DNA from: Micromonospora wenchangensis
Lineage (GTDB): Bacteria; Actinomycetota; Actinomycetes; Mycobacteriales; Micromonosporaceae
Length of the DNA: 64,000 nt
Direction of reading: 5' to 3'
Assembly: GCF_002210435.1 (NCBI RefSeq)
Contig: NZ_MZMV01000020.1
Span: 49,360 to 113,359, forward strand
Part shown: in pieces, positions 17,651-26,623 of the stretch
Position numbering within the stretch: the first letter of the stretch is position 1
How the letters are laid out: each line of letters starts with the position of its first letter
Position numbers and translations under genes: made by a program
Notes under the pieces: generated by a model
The model's database searches: none
What the model saw: only the letters and a program-made list of their open reading frames with translations
What the model was told of the DNA's origin: nothing

Positions 17651-19042
17651 GTGACAGGCACCGAGACCGAGCAGATGTGCCGGCTGGTCGTACGCGGACC
17701 GAGCCGGCAGATCGAGGTCGCCGTGCCGGTCGGGGTGGTCGTGGCCGACCTGTTGCCGGCGCTGCTGCACCACCTGGGGGACGGGCTGGCCGACACCGGG
17801 CTGAGCCACGGCGGCTGGGTGCTGCAACGGGCCGGCTCGGCCCCGCTGGACGAGGAGAGCAGCGTCGCCGCGCTCGACCTGCACGACGGCGACCTGGTGT
17901 ACCTGCGTCCGCGCGCCGACCAGCTGCCCGAGGTCGACTTCGACGACCTCGTCGACGGGATGGCGACCGGGGTGCGGGACCGCCCCGGCCGGTGGCGGCC
18001 CGAGCTGGCCCGCCCGGTGGTGCTGGGGCTGGCCGGGCTGCTGTTCGCCGTCGGGCTGGTCGCCCTGGCGCTGCCCGGCCCGGTGCCGCTGCGGGCGGTG
18101 GCGGCGCTGGCGGTGGCGGCGGTGGCGCTGGGTGGCGGGGCCGCCGTGGTCCGGGCCGCCGCCGAGCGGGGGTTCGGCGTGCTGCTGGGGGCCGCCGCGA
18201 CCGGCTACGCCGGCCTGGCCGGGCTGGTGCTGCCCGGCGACGGCGGGACGGTCGGAGCGGGGGTGACCGGGCCGCAGGTGCTCGGCGGAACCGCTACCGG
18301 GGCGGCGGTGGCGGTGCTCGCCGCCGGCCTGCTCGGCGCGGCCACCCCGCTGTTCGTCGCCGGCTCCGTCGCGCTGCTGCTGGGGGTGCTCGGCGGGGCC
18401 GCCGTCACGGCCGGCGGGCTGACCGGGCCGCAGGCCGGGGCGGTGGTGGCGGTGGCGGCGACCGCCCTGGTGCTGACGGTGCCCCTGTTCGCGTTCCGGC
18501 TGGCCGGGATGCGCCTCGCCCCGTTGCCGACCCGACCCGAGCACCTCCAGGAGGACATCGACCCGGAACCCGCCGGCCCGCTGATGGACCGGGCGCGCGC
18601 GGTCGACCGGCTGATGACCGCCCTGTACGCCGGCCTCGCGGCGGCCACCGCCGTGGCGCTGCTGCCGGTGGCGCACCGGGCGGGGTGGGCGGAGGTGACC
18701 CTGGTGCTGCTGGTCGCGCTGGTCTGGTCGCTCAACGCCCGACCGATGACCAGCGCCTGGCACCGGCTGACCCAGGCGGTGCCGGCGCTGGTCGGGCTCG
18801 TCGCCGTCGCCGTGGACACCCTGGCCGGTGCGGGACCGCTGACCCGGGTGCTGGCGTTGGCGGTGCTGCCGGTCGCCGTACCGGCGTTGCTGCTGGCCGG
18901 GCGCAGCCTCACTGCGCGGCGGGTGACGCCGTACTGGGGGCGGGTCGGCGACCTCACCCTCACCGCCGCGGCGGTGGCGCTGCTGCCGATCGGGCTCGCC
19001 GTCCTGCACGTGTACGACTACTTCCGGGCGATCGGGGGCTGA
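17651..19042 (+). CDS. eccD: Type VII secretion integral membrane protein EccD
   Basis: 463 residues, the family's usual length. Residues about 5-100 form the ubiquitin-like cytosolic domain (CRLVVRGPSRQIEVAVPVG through DGDLVYLRPRADQLPEVDF), followed by about eleven hydrophobic helices from residue 120 to the end, which form the EccD membrane barrel. GTG 17651 is taken as start; the Shine-Dalgarno AAGGGG is only 2 nt away, so ATG 17675 is an alternative. It leads the long plus-strand ESX array and is 2 nt from eccB, indicating co-translation. Confidence 0.93.
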   Translation: MTGTETEQMCRLVVRGPSRQIEVAVPVGVVVADLLPALLHHLGDGLADTGLSHGGWVLQRAGSAPLDEESSVAALDLHDGDLVYLRPRADQLPEVDFDDLVDGMATGVRDRPGRWRPELARPVVLGLAGLLFAVGLVALALPGPVPLRAVAALAVAAVALGGGAAVVRAAAERGFGVLLGAAATGYAGLAGLVLPGDGGTVGAGVTGPQVLGGTATGAAVAVLAAGLLGAATPLFVAGSVALLLGVLGGAAVTAGGLTGPQAGAVVAVAATALVLTVPLFAFRLAGMRLAPLPTRPEHLQEDIDPEPAGPLMDRARAVDRLMTALYAGLAAATAVALLPVAHRAGWAEVTLVLLVALVWSLNARPMTSAWHRLTQAVPALVGLVAVAVDTLAGAGPLTRVLALAVLPVAVPALLLAGRSLTARRVTPYWGRVGDLTLTAAAVALLPIGLAVLHVYDYFRAIGG

Positions 19043-19044
19043 GC

Positions 19045-20439
19045 GTGCAGTCCCGACGTGACCAGGTGCAGGCGCAGTCGCACCTGCTGGGCCGGTTGAC
19101 CGCCGCGCTGGTGGCCGGGGAGCCGGACGGCCTGGAGACGCCGCACCGGCGTACCACCGTGGGGCTGCTCGCCGGGGTCCTGGTCGCCGCGCTGGTGGTC
19201 GGCGGTTTCACCCTGTACGGCTTCTTCGCCCCCGGCGGGGCCACGGCCTGGCGCAGGGCCGGGGCGCTGGTGGTGGAGAAGGAGACCGGTTCGCGCTACC
19301 TCTACCTGGACGGGCGGCTGCGTCCGGTGCTCAACTACGCCTCGGCCCGGCTGCTGCTCGGCGAGGAACTGGCCGTGGTCACCGTGTCGGCGAAGTCGCT
19401 GCGCGGGGTGGCGCACGGGCAGCCGCTGGGCATCGTCGGCGCTCCCGACGTGCTGCCGGCCGCCGGGCTGGCCGGCGTCGACTGGACCGCCTGCGCGCCC
19501 GGCGGCACCGCTCCGGCCGGCACCGGGACGACCGCGCTCACCCTCACCGTGGCCCCGGGTTCCGACGGCACCCCGCTGGCCGCCGACCGGGCGGTGCTGG
19601 CCCGGCCGGCCGGCGACCCGGGCGGCGACCACCTGATCTTCAATGGTCACCGGTTCCGGCTCACCGCGTCGTGGCTGCCGCCCGTGCTCGGTCACGACGC
19701 GCCCCCGGTCACCGTCCCGGCGGCCTGGTTGGACCTGCTGCCCGCCGGGGCGGACCTGGGGCCGGTGCCGGTGCCCGGACGAGGCGCGGCCGGGCCGACG
19801 GTGGACGGACAGCCGACCCGGATCGGTCAACTCTTCACCGCCCGGCCGGCCGACGGCGAGCAACGCCACTACCTGCTGCGCCGCGACGGGCTGGCCCGGC
19901 TGACCCCGCTTGCGTACGCGCTGCTGGCCGCCGACCCGGCGACCGTCGCCGGGTACGGCGGTGGGGCCGTGACGCCGACCGTGCTCAGCCCGGCGGCGCT
20001 GGCCCGGGTGCCGGTCGCGGCACGGGCACCGCTGGCCGAGGAACTGCCGGCGGTGGCGCCCGGGGTGGCCACCCGGCCCCCCGGCCTCGCCTGGTGCCTG
20101 CGTTTCGGGGCCGACGGACGGCCCCGGGTCGTCGCGGCCCGGCCGGCACCGGCGTCCGGCGTCGTGCGCGGCGGTGTCGGGGTGACCCGGACGACGCACA
20201 CCGCCGACGCGGTGACCGTCGCGCCCGGACGCGGCGGGCTGGTGGTCGCCGGCCGTGCCGGACAGCCCGGCACCACCTACCACCTGGTGACCGACGCCGG
20301 GGTGAAGTACCCGCTCGCCGGTGCGGCGGTGGCGCAGCGGCTGGGTTACGACCCCGCCGACGCGACGGTCGTCGCCCCGGAACTGATCGACCTGCTGCCG
20401 ACCGGTCCCGCCCTCGACCCGGCCCGGGTCGTCGGATGA
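19045..20439 (+). CDS. eccB: Type VII secretion protein EccB
   Basis: 464 residues. The N-terminus matches EccB: SRRDQVQAQSHLLGRLTAAL, a cytosolic helix, one transmembrane segment (about 35-57, VGLLAGVLVAALVVGGFTLY), the GATAWRR segment just outside, and then a large extracytoplasmic domain with repeated strand motifs and conserved Cys residues (TACAPGG, LAWCLRF) for a disulphide. The family forms the periplasmic layer of the ESX complex. GTG 19045 begins 2 nt after the eccD stop. A Shine-Dalgarno is absent, consistent with translational coupling. Confidence 0.93.
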   Translation: MQSRRDQVQAQSHLLGRLTAALVAGEPDGLETPHRRTTVGLLAGVLVAALVVGGFTLYGFFAPGGATAWRRAGALVVEKETGSRYLYLDGRLRPVLNYASARLLLGEELAVVTVSAKSLRGVAHGQPLGIVGAPDVLPAAGLAGVDWTACAPGGTAPAGTGTTALTLTVAPGSDGTPLAADRAVLARPAGDPGGDHLIFNGHRFRLTASWLPPVLGHDAPPVTVPAAWLDLLPAGADLGPVPVPGRGAAGPTVDGQPTRIGQLFTARPADGEQRHYLLRRDGLARLTPLAYALLAADPATVAGYGGGAVTPTVLSPAALARVPVAARAPLAEELPAVAPGVATRPPGLAWCLRFGADGRPRVVAARPAPASGVVRGGVGVTRTTHTADAVTVAPGRGGLVVAGRAGQPGTTYHLVTDAGVKYPLAGAAVAQRLGYDPADATVVAPELIDLLPTGPALDPARVVG

Positions 20440-20506
20440 GACCGGCCCGGCCAGCGCAGCCGGCGGCGCGGAACCGCCGCGACCGCCCGAACCGGAAGGA
20501 GCGCCG

Positions 20507-20803
20507 ATGCCACTCGGCAACGAGGTAGACGAGCAGACCATCCGCAACACCATCTCGGCGATGAACCAGACCGACGCCCAGTGCGACGCGGCGCAGCGCG
20601 CCGTCGACAACACGTCCAGCTTCCTGGACACCCAGTGGCGCGGCGAGGCGAAGACCGCCTTCACCACCTCCATCCAGCAGTGGCTGGAGGGGCTGAGCAA
20701 GGTCAAGCAGGGGCTGCTCGACCTGAACACCGCGATGACCACGCACTACCAGACCAGCGCGCAGGTGGAGCAGGACAACGCCCTCTCCGCGAGCTGGACC
20801 TGA
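20507..20803 (+). CDS. WXG100-family (EsxA-like) protein
   Basis: A 98-residue protein predicted to be a helical hairpin: helix 1 (IRNTISAMNQTDAQCDAAQ), turn with the WRG version of the WXG motif (DTQWRGEAKTAF), and helix 2 (IQQWLEGLSKVKQGLLDL). It has a good GGAAGGAG site before ATG 20507. Located immediately after eccB and 31 nt before a partner of equal size, it is probably one half of an exported Esx heterodimer recognised by EccC. An unusual Cys (TDAQCDAAQ) lies in helix 1. Confidence 0.92.
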   Translation: MPLGNEVDEQTIRNTISAMNQTDAQCDAAQRAVDNTSSFLDTQWRGEAKTAFTTSIQQWLEGLSKVKQGLLDLNTAMTTHYQTSAQVEQDNALSASWT

Positions 20804-20834
20804 CCGCCGACCGACCGCTCACAAAGGACGATCC

Positions 20835-21131
20835 ATGCCGTCGTACGGACTCAACCCCAACGGGCTGCTGGACAGCTCGGCCGAGTTGCAGGGCGTGACC
20901 ACCAGCATCCAGAACGCGATCGACGACCTCAACACCGTCGTACAGACGTACGTCAGCGCCAACTCCGGTGACACCCGGGAGGCGTTCACCGCGGCGCAGG
21001 CCAAGTGGAACACCGGGATCAATGAGATGCGCCAGGCGCTCGCCGACGCCTCGTCCCGGCTGGACCAGATCCACGACAACTACCGGCTGGGCGACGCGCG
21101 GGGCGCGGCGCTGTTCCAGGGCAACGTCTGA
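20835..21131 (+). CDS. WXG100-like (EsxB-like) protein with YxxxD signal
   Basis: A 98-residue helical-hairpin protein, the likely partner of the preceding Esx protein. The WXG turn is altered to NSG (VSANSGDTREAF), but the C-terminal export motif YxxxD is present as YRLGD, just after helix 2. In characterised ESX pairs only one partner carries the C-terminal signal, which fits: the upstream protein has WXG but no YxxxD/E at the same place. ATG 20835 has an AAAGGA site. Confidence 0.88.
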   Translation: MPSYGLNPNGLLDSSAELQGVTTSIQNAIDDLNTVVQTYVSANSGDTREAFTAAQAKWNTGINEMRQALADASSRLDQIHDNYRLGDARGAALFQGNV

Positions 21132-21191
21132 CCCCCGGTGCGGCGGGCGGTCCCGGGCCGCCCGCCCCACCCCCACCCAACGGAGGAACCG

Positions 21192-21566
21192 ATGCCGATC
21201 GTCATCGACGAGCCGTACATCAACCAGCTCATCGCGAAGCTCAACAGCCTGCGGGACGCGGTCGACACCGCCACCTCCGGGCAGGGCCAGTACGTCTCGC
21301 AGACGCTGCGCGACCTGGTCGTCTCGGCCGGGACGAACGCCTTCGAACCCGGCCGGACCATCCGCGACCAGGTCAACAAGACCGGTGACACGCTACTGAC
21401 CCGGATGACCGGCCACCGGACCACGATGAACAGCCTCGCTGTCGGGCTGACCGAGCTGCTGGCCAACTCGGAGTACATCGAGTCACTCAACGCGGTCACC
21501 GCCGAACGGTTCCTGGAGTTCCTGCCCGGCACCGGCACCCCACCCACCCCCACCCCGACGGCGTGA
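21192..21566 (+). CDS. Small helical T7SS-associated protein
   Basis: 124 residues, nearly all helix (INQLIAKLNSLRDAVDTAT, MNSLAVGLTELLANSEYI), ending in a Pro/Thr tail (PGTGTPPTPTPTA). No WXG or YxxxD motif is visible. ATG 21192 is chosen because GGAGG lies just before it; an upstream in-frame GTG (21138) overlaps the preceding spacer. It lies 4 nt before the first PPE-like gene. It is probably a third Esx-like substrate or a partner of the large protein that follows. I cannot name the family. Confidence 0.7.
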   Translation: MPIVIDEPYINQLIAKLNSLRDAVDTATSGQGQYVSQTLRDLVVSAGTNAFEPGRTIRDQVNKTGDTLLTRMTGHRTTMNSLAVGLTELLANSEYIESLNAVTAERFLEFLPGTGTPPTPTPTA

Positions 21567-21570
21567 CCCG

Positions 21571-23673
21571 GTGACCGCTCCGTACCAGGACATGGCCCAG
21601 TGGACCTGGGAATCGATGCTCCAGAACGTGCTGGGGGAGGGCAAGGACGGCCCGGACGGCACCAGCGGCACCCTGCTGGACCGCAAGCTGGTGGCCGGGC
21701 CGGACGTGCGGTGGCTGCGCCTGGTCGACCACACCGACGCGGTCACCGAGTCCGCGGACCCGCCCAGCGACGCCGACTACACCGACCGGATCGACTCGCT
21801 GGACGGCAACGAGTTCTTCCTCTACCGGATCAGCACGGTCGGTTCGGTGCGGGACGGCAAGCCCCACTACACGACCCGTACCCAGTTCATCCAGGTGAAG
21901 ATCGTGTTCAGCGAGTCGCAGACCGAGGGGGCGCCCTCGCCGCGCGGGGCGTTCGAGACCTTCTACAAGTCCAGTGAGGGGGCGTTGCAGCGGCTGGCCA
22001 GCGGCACCAACCCGGTGTTCAGCTGGAAGAGCTTCACCGACGCCGCCAAGATGCTGCACGATGTGGAGACCAACCTGGTCAGCACCGAACGGGAGCTGAA
22101 GACCATCCTGGACCGGGTCGGCGACGACGCGTCCGGTTTCCAGGGCAGCGCATCCGGGGTGTTCATCGGGGCGATGGCGAACCTGCGGCGCGACGTCCAC
22201 CGGCTCGCCGTCGACATGAACGCCAACAGCACCGACCGGGCCTGGTCCGACCAGGTCGACGACCTGGTCGACGACATGACCACCTTCCGCAACAAGATCG
22301 CCAGCTCGTTCCGGGAGTTCAGCGACCACACCTTCCAGTGGTTCAACGGATACAACCCGACCACGCTGATCGACTCGCTGAAGAAGATCGTCACGCAGGT
22401 CAGGACGGGCAACTTCAGCCAGGTCACGATCACCCTGCCGGACGCGTACGGCAACGGCACGGTCAACACCGGCACCTTCAACCTGATGACCGAGGCCGGC
22501 TGGCAGAGCGTCGACAACCTGGTCAAGGGGGCCTGGCTGGGCCAGTTGCGGGAGCTGGACGCCACGATGCGTACCGAGCTGGCGCGGCTGACCACCCGGC
22601 TGCGGGCCGTCACCCACCTGGTGAGCGTCATCTCCCCGCCACCGACCCGGGCCACCACCACGTCGCCACCGGGGGGCACCCCCGACGTCGACGTACCTGA
22701 TCTCAACGGGGGCGGTGGCCCCGACCTGAACGGCGGCGGCGACCTGGGCCTGGGCGGCGGTGGCGACCTGGGTACGGGCGGCGGCGGTGACCTGGGCCTC
22801 GGCGGCGGAGGCGACCTCGGGCTGGGCGGCGGCGACCTCGGCGTGGGCGGCGGTGGCGATCTCGGCCTGGGCGGTGGTTCCGGCCTCGGCCTCGGTGGCG
22901 ACCTGGGGCTGGGCGGTGGGTCCGGGCTGGGACTGGGCGGCGGAACCGGTTCCGGGCTGGGCCTCGGCGGCGACCTCGGCTCCGGCGGCACGGCCGGCTC
23001 CGGCGGCATCGACTGGGACGACCTGCTCGGCGGTGGCACCGGGTCCGGCGCGGCGGGCGGCGGCGGGATCGGCAGTGGGACCGGCGGCGGAACCGGGATC
23101 CCCGGCGGCGGGGTCGTCCTGCCCGGCCTGCCGTCGGGCGGATGGGGCAACCTCGGTTCCTCCGGCGGCGGCCTGGGCGGCGTCAAGGGCGGTGGCGCGG
23201 GCGGCCTCGACGACGGGACGACCAACCCGTCGGCCCAGTTCCCGACGGACGTCGACGGGGTCGACGTGGGCAACCTGGGCGGCGGCTCGCCGGGCGAGTC
23301 GTCGACCAGCGGGGTGGCGCTCGGCAGCGAACTGGCCGCGTTGCTCGGCGAACCGGCAGGCGTCGGACCCGGCGGCAGCGGGGCGCGCGGTGCGGACTCC
23401 GCGACCGCCACGGCCGGCGGGTTCCCGATGATGCCCCCGATGGGTGGCATGGGCGGCATGGGCGGGGCCGGCCAGCAGGGGGAGAAGGACCGGGAACGTA
23501 AGACCTGGCTGGAGGAGGACGAGGACGTCTGGGGGACCGACCCGGAGTGCGGGATGGCCGTCATCGGCCGGTCCGAGCACGCCGAGGAACCGGTCACCGC
23601 GGTGCCGGCCGCGCCGCGCCGCACCGGCGGACCGCTCGGCCCCACCCGGGCGACGGGACGTCGCCGTGGCTGA
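21571..23673 (+). CDS. Large Gly-rich PPE/EspB-like T7SS substrate, paralogue A
   Basis: 700 residues. Residues 1-130 are a mixed domain beginning with DMAQWTWESMLQNVLGEG; 130-370 are a helical region with WXG-like turn GFQGSASGVFIGAM, preceded by YKSSE (YxxxE); 375-600 are extremely Gly-rich (repeats of DLGLGGGG); the last 60 residues contain the tag WLEEDEDVWGTD then AVIGR, a terminal motif seen in actinobacterial PPE-like ESX proteins. It is paralogous with the next gene in the first 370 residues and the terminal tag. Likely secreted or surface displayed. GTG 21571 begins 4 nt after the previous stop. Confidence 0.8.
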   Translation: MTAPYQDMAQWTWESMLQNVLGEGKDGPDGTSGTLLDRKLVAGPDVRWLRLVDHTDAVTESADPPSDADYTDRIDSLDGNEFFLYRISTVGSVRDGKPHYTTRTQFIQVKIVFSESQTEGAPSPRGAFETFYKSSEGALQRLASGTNPVFSWKSFTDAAKMLHDVETNLVSTERELKTILDRVGDDASGFQGSASGVFIGAMANLRRDVHRLAVDMNANSTDRAWSDQVDDLVDDMTTFRNKIASSFREFSDHTFQWFNGYNPTTLIDSLKKIVTQVRTGNFSQVTITLPDAYGNGTVNTGTFNLMTEAGWQSVDNLVKGAWLGQLRELDATMRTELARLTTRLRAVTHLVSVISPPPTRATTTSPPGGTPDVDVPDLNGGGGPDLNGGGDLGLGGGGDLGTGGGGDLGLGGGGDLGLGGGDLGVGGGGDLGLGGGSGLGLGGDLGLGGGSGLGLGGGTGSGLGLGGDLGSGGTAGSGGIDWDDLLGGGTGSGAAGGGGIGSGTGGGTGIPGGGVVLPGLPSGGWGNLGSSGGGLGGVKGGGAGGLDDGTTNPSAQFPTDVDGVDVGNLGGGSPGESSTSGVALGSELAALLGEPAGVGPGGSGARGADSATATAGGFPMMPPMGGMGGMGGAGQQGEKDRERKTWLEEDEDVWGTDPECGMAVIGRSEHAEEPVTAVPAAPRRTGGPLGPTRATGRRRG
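22701..23250 (+). repeat. Gly-rich short tandem repeats (DLGLGGGG type)
   Basis: Degenerate 18-24-bp units encode GGGDLGLGG variants (GTG, LGV, SGLGL alternates) over roughly 180 codons inside paralogue A. Such arrays change length by slippage and give a flexible, possibly elastic, surface segment. Confidence 0.85.
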
Positions 23674-23697
23674 GCGCCGACGCGGGCGGGCCGCCCG

Positions 23698-25719
23698 GTG
23701 ACCGCCCCGAATCCGGAGTACGCCGACTGGACCTGGGAACGGATGCTGCGCGACGTGCTCAACGAGGGCCGCGACGGCACCGACCAGGCCACCGGCACGC
23801 CGATCGACCGCAACCAGGTCGCCGGGCACGGCGTCACCTGGGTCCGGTTCGTGGAACGGCGCACCCAGGAGCTGGACCGGGGCACCCGGCCCACGGTGGA
23901 CCCCGGCGACCGGGAACTGGTCGGCTACCGCCGGGTCGGCCCCGGGGTCGACGATCCGCAGCGGGACCTCTGGGAGATCGTGCGCGGCCACGTCACCTTC
24001 TGGGAGGAGACCGGCGGGCCCCCGCCGAGCAGCGCGTTCGACAGCTTCTACCGGGGCAGCGTCGGTGCCCTCACCCGGTTGTACGCCGGCACCAACGGCT
24101 GGTTCAGCGAACGCAGCTTCACCGACGCCGGCAACCTGCTCTGGCGGGTCGAGCAGACGCTGCTCACCACCGCCGCCGAGCTGCGGGTGCTGCGCGACGG
24201 GATCAGCGGGACCGGCTCCGGCTTCGTCGGGTCGGCCTCGGCGGTCTTCCTGGCGGCCCTGAACTCCCTGCACGCCGACATCGACCGGCTCACCCGCGAC
24301 ATGAACGCGGCCGACGAGGCCAACGCCTGGTCGGACCGGGTCTTCCGGCAGTCCAACGACCTGCTGATGTTCCGTGAGCGGATCAACGACGCCTGGCGGG
24401 AGTTCAGCGACCACACCCACGAGTGGTACAACACGTACCACCCGAGCGCGCTGTTCGGCACGGTCCGCACCATCCTCGAACAGGTCGACCGGGGCAGCCT
24501 GAACGCGGTGTCGGTCACCATCGAGGACACCTACGGCACCGGCCCGGTCGGCGGGACGTTCGACCTGACCACCGCGGCCGGCTGGACCGCCCTCGACGTG
24601 CTGCTGCGTACCGCCTGGCTGCGGCAGCTCGTCCGGCTCGACCTGGCGATGCGCGACGCGCTGGCGCAGCTCGTCGCCGCGTTGCGGGAGACCGGCGGAA
24701 TCGTCAACCGGTTCACGGGTCCGTCCGGCGGCGGGCAGCAACCCCCACCACCGCCGGGGCCCCCGCAGCGTCCCACCGCCGGCCCACCGTCGCCCGACGA
24801 GGTGCGGTTCACCAGCACCCTCTCCGGTGGCACCGGTTTCGCCGGGGCGGGCTTCGACGGTGCCGGTGGCGGCGGCCCCGGGCTGGCGTTCTCCTCCTCG
24901 GGGGCCGGCGGGCCGGGGAACCTGCCGGCAGGCGGACCGGCGGTCATCGGCGCGTTCGGCGCGTTCGGCGGCGGCGGGTTCGGCGGGGCGGGCCTGCCCG
25001 CCCTCGGCGCGACGAACCTGACAGGCGTCGGCGGCCCCGGCACGTCGGGCGCGGCCGGCGGCAGCATCGCAGCGATCGGTGCCGCCGACCGCAGCGGCGT
25101 CGGCGGCTGGAACCCCGCGTCGGTGGCCGGGGTGGGGGCCCTGGCCGGAGGCGTCGGCCCGGTGATCGGCGGACGGGCCGGCGGCGTCGCGGACATCGAC
25201 CGCCGCTCCGGTGGCGCGCTGGGTGGCTGGGCCGCCGGCGGTGCCGACATCGGCGACCTGGCCGATGCGTCGGCCCCCACCGGGGGTGCGGCGGTCGGTG
25301 GTTCCGCCGTCGGCCGGGAACTCGCCGCCCTGCTCGCCGGCCCACCGGGCGGTGCCGGCGGTCCGGGGCTCGTCGGCACCGGGTCGGCCGGCGGTGGCGG
25401 GGGCGCGGGGCTGCCGGGCGCGGCGGGTGGCGGTCCCCCGGCCGCCGGGCCGCCCGGCCCCGGCCGGCCCGGCGGACCCCCGCTGCTGCCCGCGATCGGC
25501 GCGCCGGGCAGCCGGTCGGACGGCGGCGACACCCGACGCGACACCCGGCTGACCGAGGACGAGCAGGTCTGGGGGACCGACCCGACGGGTACGGCGGCCG
25601 TGGTCGGTCGGACCGATCCGCCCCGCCGACGGCCGGTGGCGGCACCGGCCGAGATGCCGGAGATCCCCGCGACCGGCCCGGTGGTGCACGGCCGGGAGCA
25701 GGCGCGCGGCCGGGGCTGA
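23698..25719 (+). CDS. Large Gly/Ala-rich PPE/EspB-like T7SS substrate, paralogue B
   Basis: 673 residues with the same plan as its upstream neighbour: N-terminal domain starting EYADWTWERMLRDVLNEG, helical core with the turn GFVGSASAVFLAAL, a Pro-rich joint, a Gly/Ala-rich tail (residues about 365-610), and the terminal tag LTEDEQVWGTD then AVVGR. The tail lacks the DLGLGG repeats and instead has irregular GGAGG blocks, so the low-complexity parts diverged while the ends were conserved. GTG 23698 starts 24 nt after the previous stop. Likely exported by the ESX machine, perhaps with paralogue A. Confidence 0.8.
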   Translation: MTAPNPEYADWTWERMLRDVLNEGRDGTDQATGTPIDRNQVAGHGVTWVRFVERRTQELDRGTRPTVDPGDRELVGYRRVGPGVDDPQRDLWEIVRGHVTFWEETGGPPPSSAFDSFYRGSVGALTRLYAGTNGWFSERSFTDAGNLLWRVEQTLLTTAAELRVLRDGISGTGSGFVGSASAVFLAALNSLHADIDRLTRDMNAADEANAWSDRVFRQSNDLLMFRERINDAWREFSDHTHEWYNTYHPSALFGTVRTILEQVDRGSLNAVSVTIEDTYGTGPVGGTFDLTTAAGWTALDVLLRTAWLRQLVRLDLAMRDALAQLVAALRETGGIVNRFTGPSGGGQQPPPPPGPPQRPTAGPPSPDEVRFTSTLSGGTGFAGAGFDGAGGGGPGLAFSSSGAGGPGNLPAGGPAVIGAFGAFGGGGFGGAGLPALGATNLTGVGGPGTSGAAGGSIAAIGAADRSGVGGWNPASVAGVGALAGGVGPVIGGRAGGVADIDRRSGGALGGWAAGGADIGDLADASAPTGGAAVGGSAVGRELAALLAGPPGGAGGPGLVGTGSAGGGGGAGLPGAAGGGPPAAGPPGPGRPGGPPLLPAIGAPGSRSDGGDTRRDTRLTEDEQVWGTDPTGTAAVVGRTDPPRRRPVAAPAEMPEIPATGPVVHGREQARGRG

Positions 25720-25786
25720 CCGGACCCGGTGCCGGGCCCGGAACCCGCCCACAGCAGAGACGAACCGTGAACCAGGAGGTGAGGAC

Positions 25787-26233
25787 ATGTCCAGCCCGTT
25801 GTCCAACCAGGTCGAGCAGGCGCTGGCCGAACTCGAACGGCAGAAGGCCGCGATCGACGAGATCCAGGGCGGCCTGCACAGCGTGCACAGCACGGTCACC
25901 GCCAAGAACCGGGCGGTGTCGGTGACCGTGGACAGCCGGGGGGCGGTCACCGCGGTCAAGTTCCCGACCTCGGCCTACCGGTCGATGGCCGGCCCCGAAC
26001 TGGGTGAGCTGCTCGTCGACACGATCGAGACGGCCCGCGGCGAGGCGATGGCCCGGACCGTGGCCGCGTTCGAGTCGCTGCTGCCCGCCGGGCTGCCGAT
26101 GGTCGACCTGCTGACCGGTGGGGCCGACCCCGAGCACGGCCCGCTGCCGATGGACAAGCTGCTCGCCGAGATGTTCCGCACCGCCGGGCCGGACGACGAC
26201 CCGACGCCGCCCACCCCGGCGGGGGGCCGCTGA
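25787..26233 (+). CDS. YbaB/EbfC-family (EspL-like) protein
   Basis: 148 residues. It has the YbaB core: N-terminal helix (QVEQALAELERQKAAIDEIQ), strands (VTAKNRAVSVTVDSRGAVTAVKF) and a C-terminal helix (LLVDTIETARGEAMARTVAAF), plus a Pro-rich acidic tail. YbaB proteins bind DNA, but EspL, the ESX-1 member, acts as a chaperone or stabiliser of substrates. Given its position directly upstream of the giant protein gene, a chaperone role is the better inference. ATG 25787 has an excellent AGGAGGTGAGG site. Its TGA overlaps the next ATG by one base. Confidence 0.85.
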   Translation: MSSPLSNQVEQALAELERQKAAIDEIQGGLHSVHSTVTAKNRAVSVTVDSRGAVTAVKFPTSAYRSMAGPELGELLVDTIETARGEAMARTVAAFESLLPAGLPMVDLLTGGADPEHGPLPMDKLLAEMFRTAGPDDDPTPPTPAGGR

Positions 26234-26565
26234 TGCCTGCGGCCGAGGGGCCGATCGGTGCCGACACCGGCCGGTTGACCAACCCGAACTTCGACCCGTT
26301 CACCGAGGAACTCGACCGGGTGCAGCAGACGCTGCGGCGCGCCGACACCGAGTCCCCCGGACTCGTCGGTGCCCCGTACGCCGACATCGACGAGCTGGTG
26401 GCCAACCTGCCGAAGGCGTCGTTCGGCGCCGACCTGATCAAGCTCCTGGGTGCGGTGCCCCAGGGCTACCAGGAGGACCTGCGGAAGCTGGGGCAGATCC
26501 TGGCGAGCGTGGAGGCGACCAACGCCGACATCTCCGGCGGCGTCAACACCGGCCGGCACACCTAG
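26233..26565 (+). CDS. Small helical protein upstream of the giant gene
   Basis: 110 residues, starting at ATG 26233 inside TGATG, so coupled with the YbaB-like gene. Predicted helices: FTEELDRVQQTLRRA and YQEDLRKLGQILASVEATNADI. It has no signal peptide and no WXG motif. Size and position suggest an Esx-like or chaperone partner of the giant substrate. I do not recognise the family. Confidence 0.7.
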   Translation: MPAAEGPIGADTGRLTNPNFDPFTEELDRVQQTLRRADTESPGLVGAPYADIDELVANLPKASFGADLIKLLGAVPQGYQEDLRKLGQILASVEATNADISGGVNTGRHT

Positions 26566-26623
26566 CCGCCGGCAGCGGTTCCCGTAACACCGACAGTGGT
26601 CCGACGACGAGGGGTGGTCTCCG

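Noticed and set aside
17495..19009. N-terminal extension of eccC up to 19009 on the minus strand
   Set aside because: The extra 505 codons lie opposite eccD and have shadow-frame composition; ATG 17494 has a good ribosome site and gives the normal EccC length.
20507..21566. Toxin-antitoxin pair made by the small genes after eccB
   Set aside because: Size, helical hairpin pattern, WXG and YxxxD motifs and position identify the first two as Esx proteins; the third lacks toxin features.
22701..23250. Possible CRISPR or minisatellite array
   Set aside because: Units are coding Gly-rich repeats in the correct frame with irregular length and no unique spacers.
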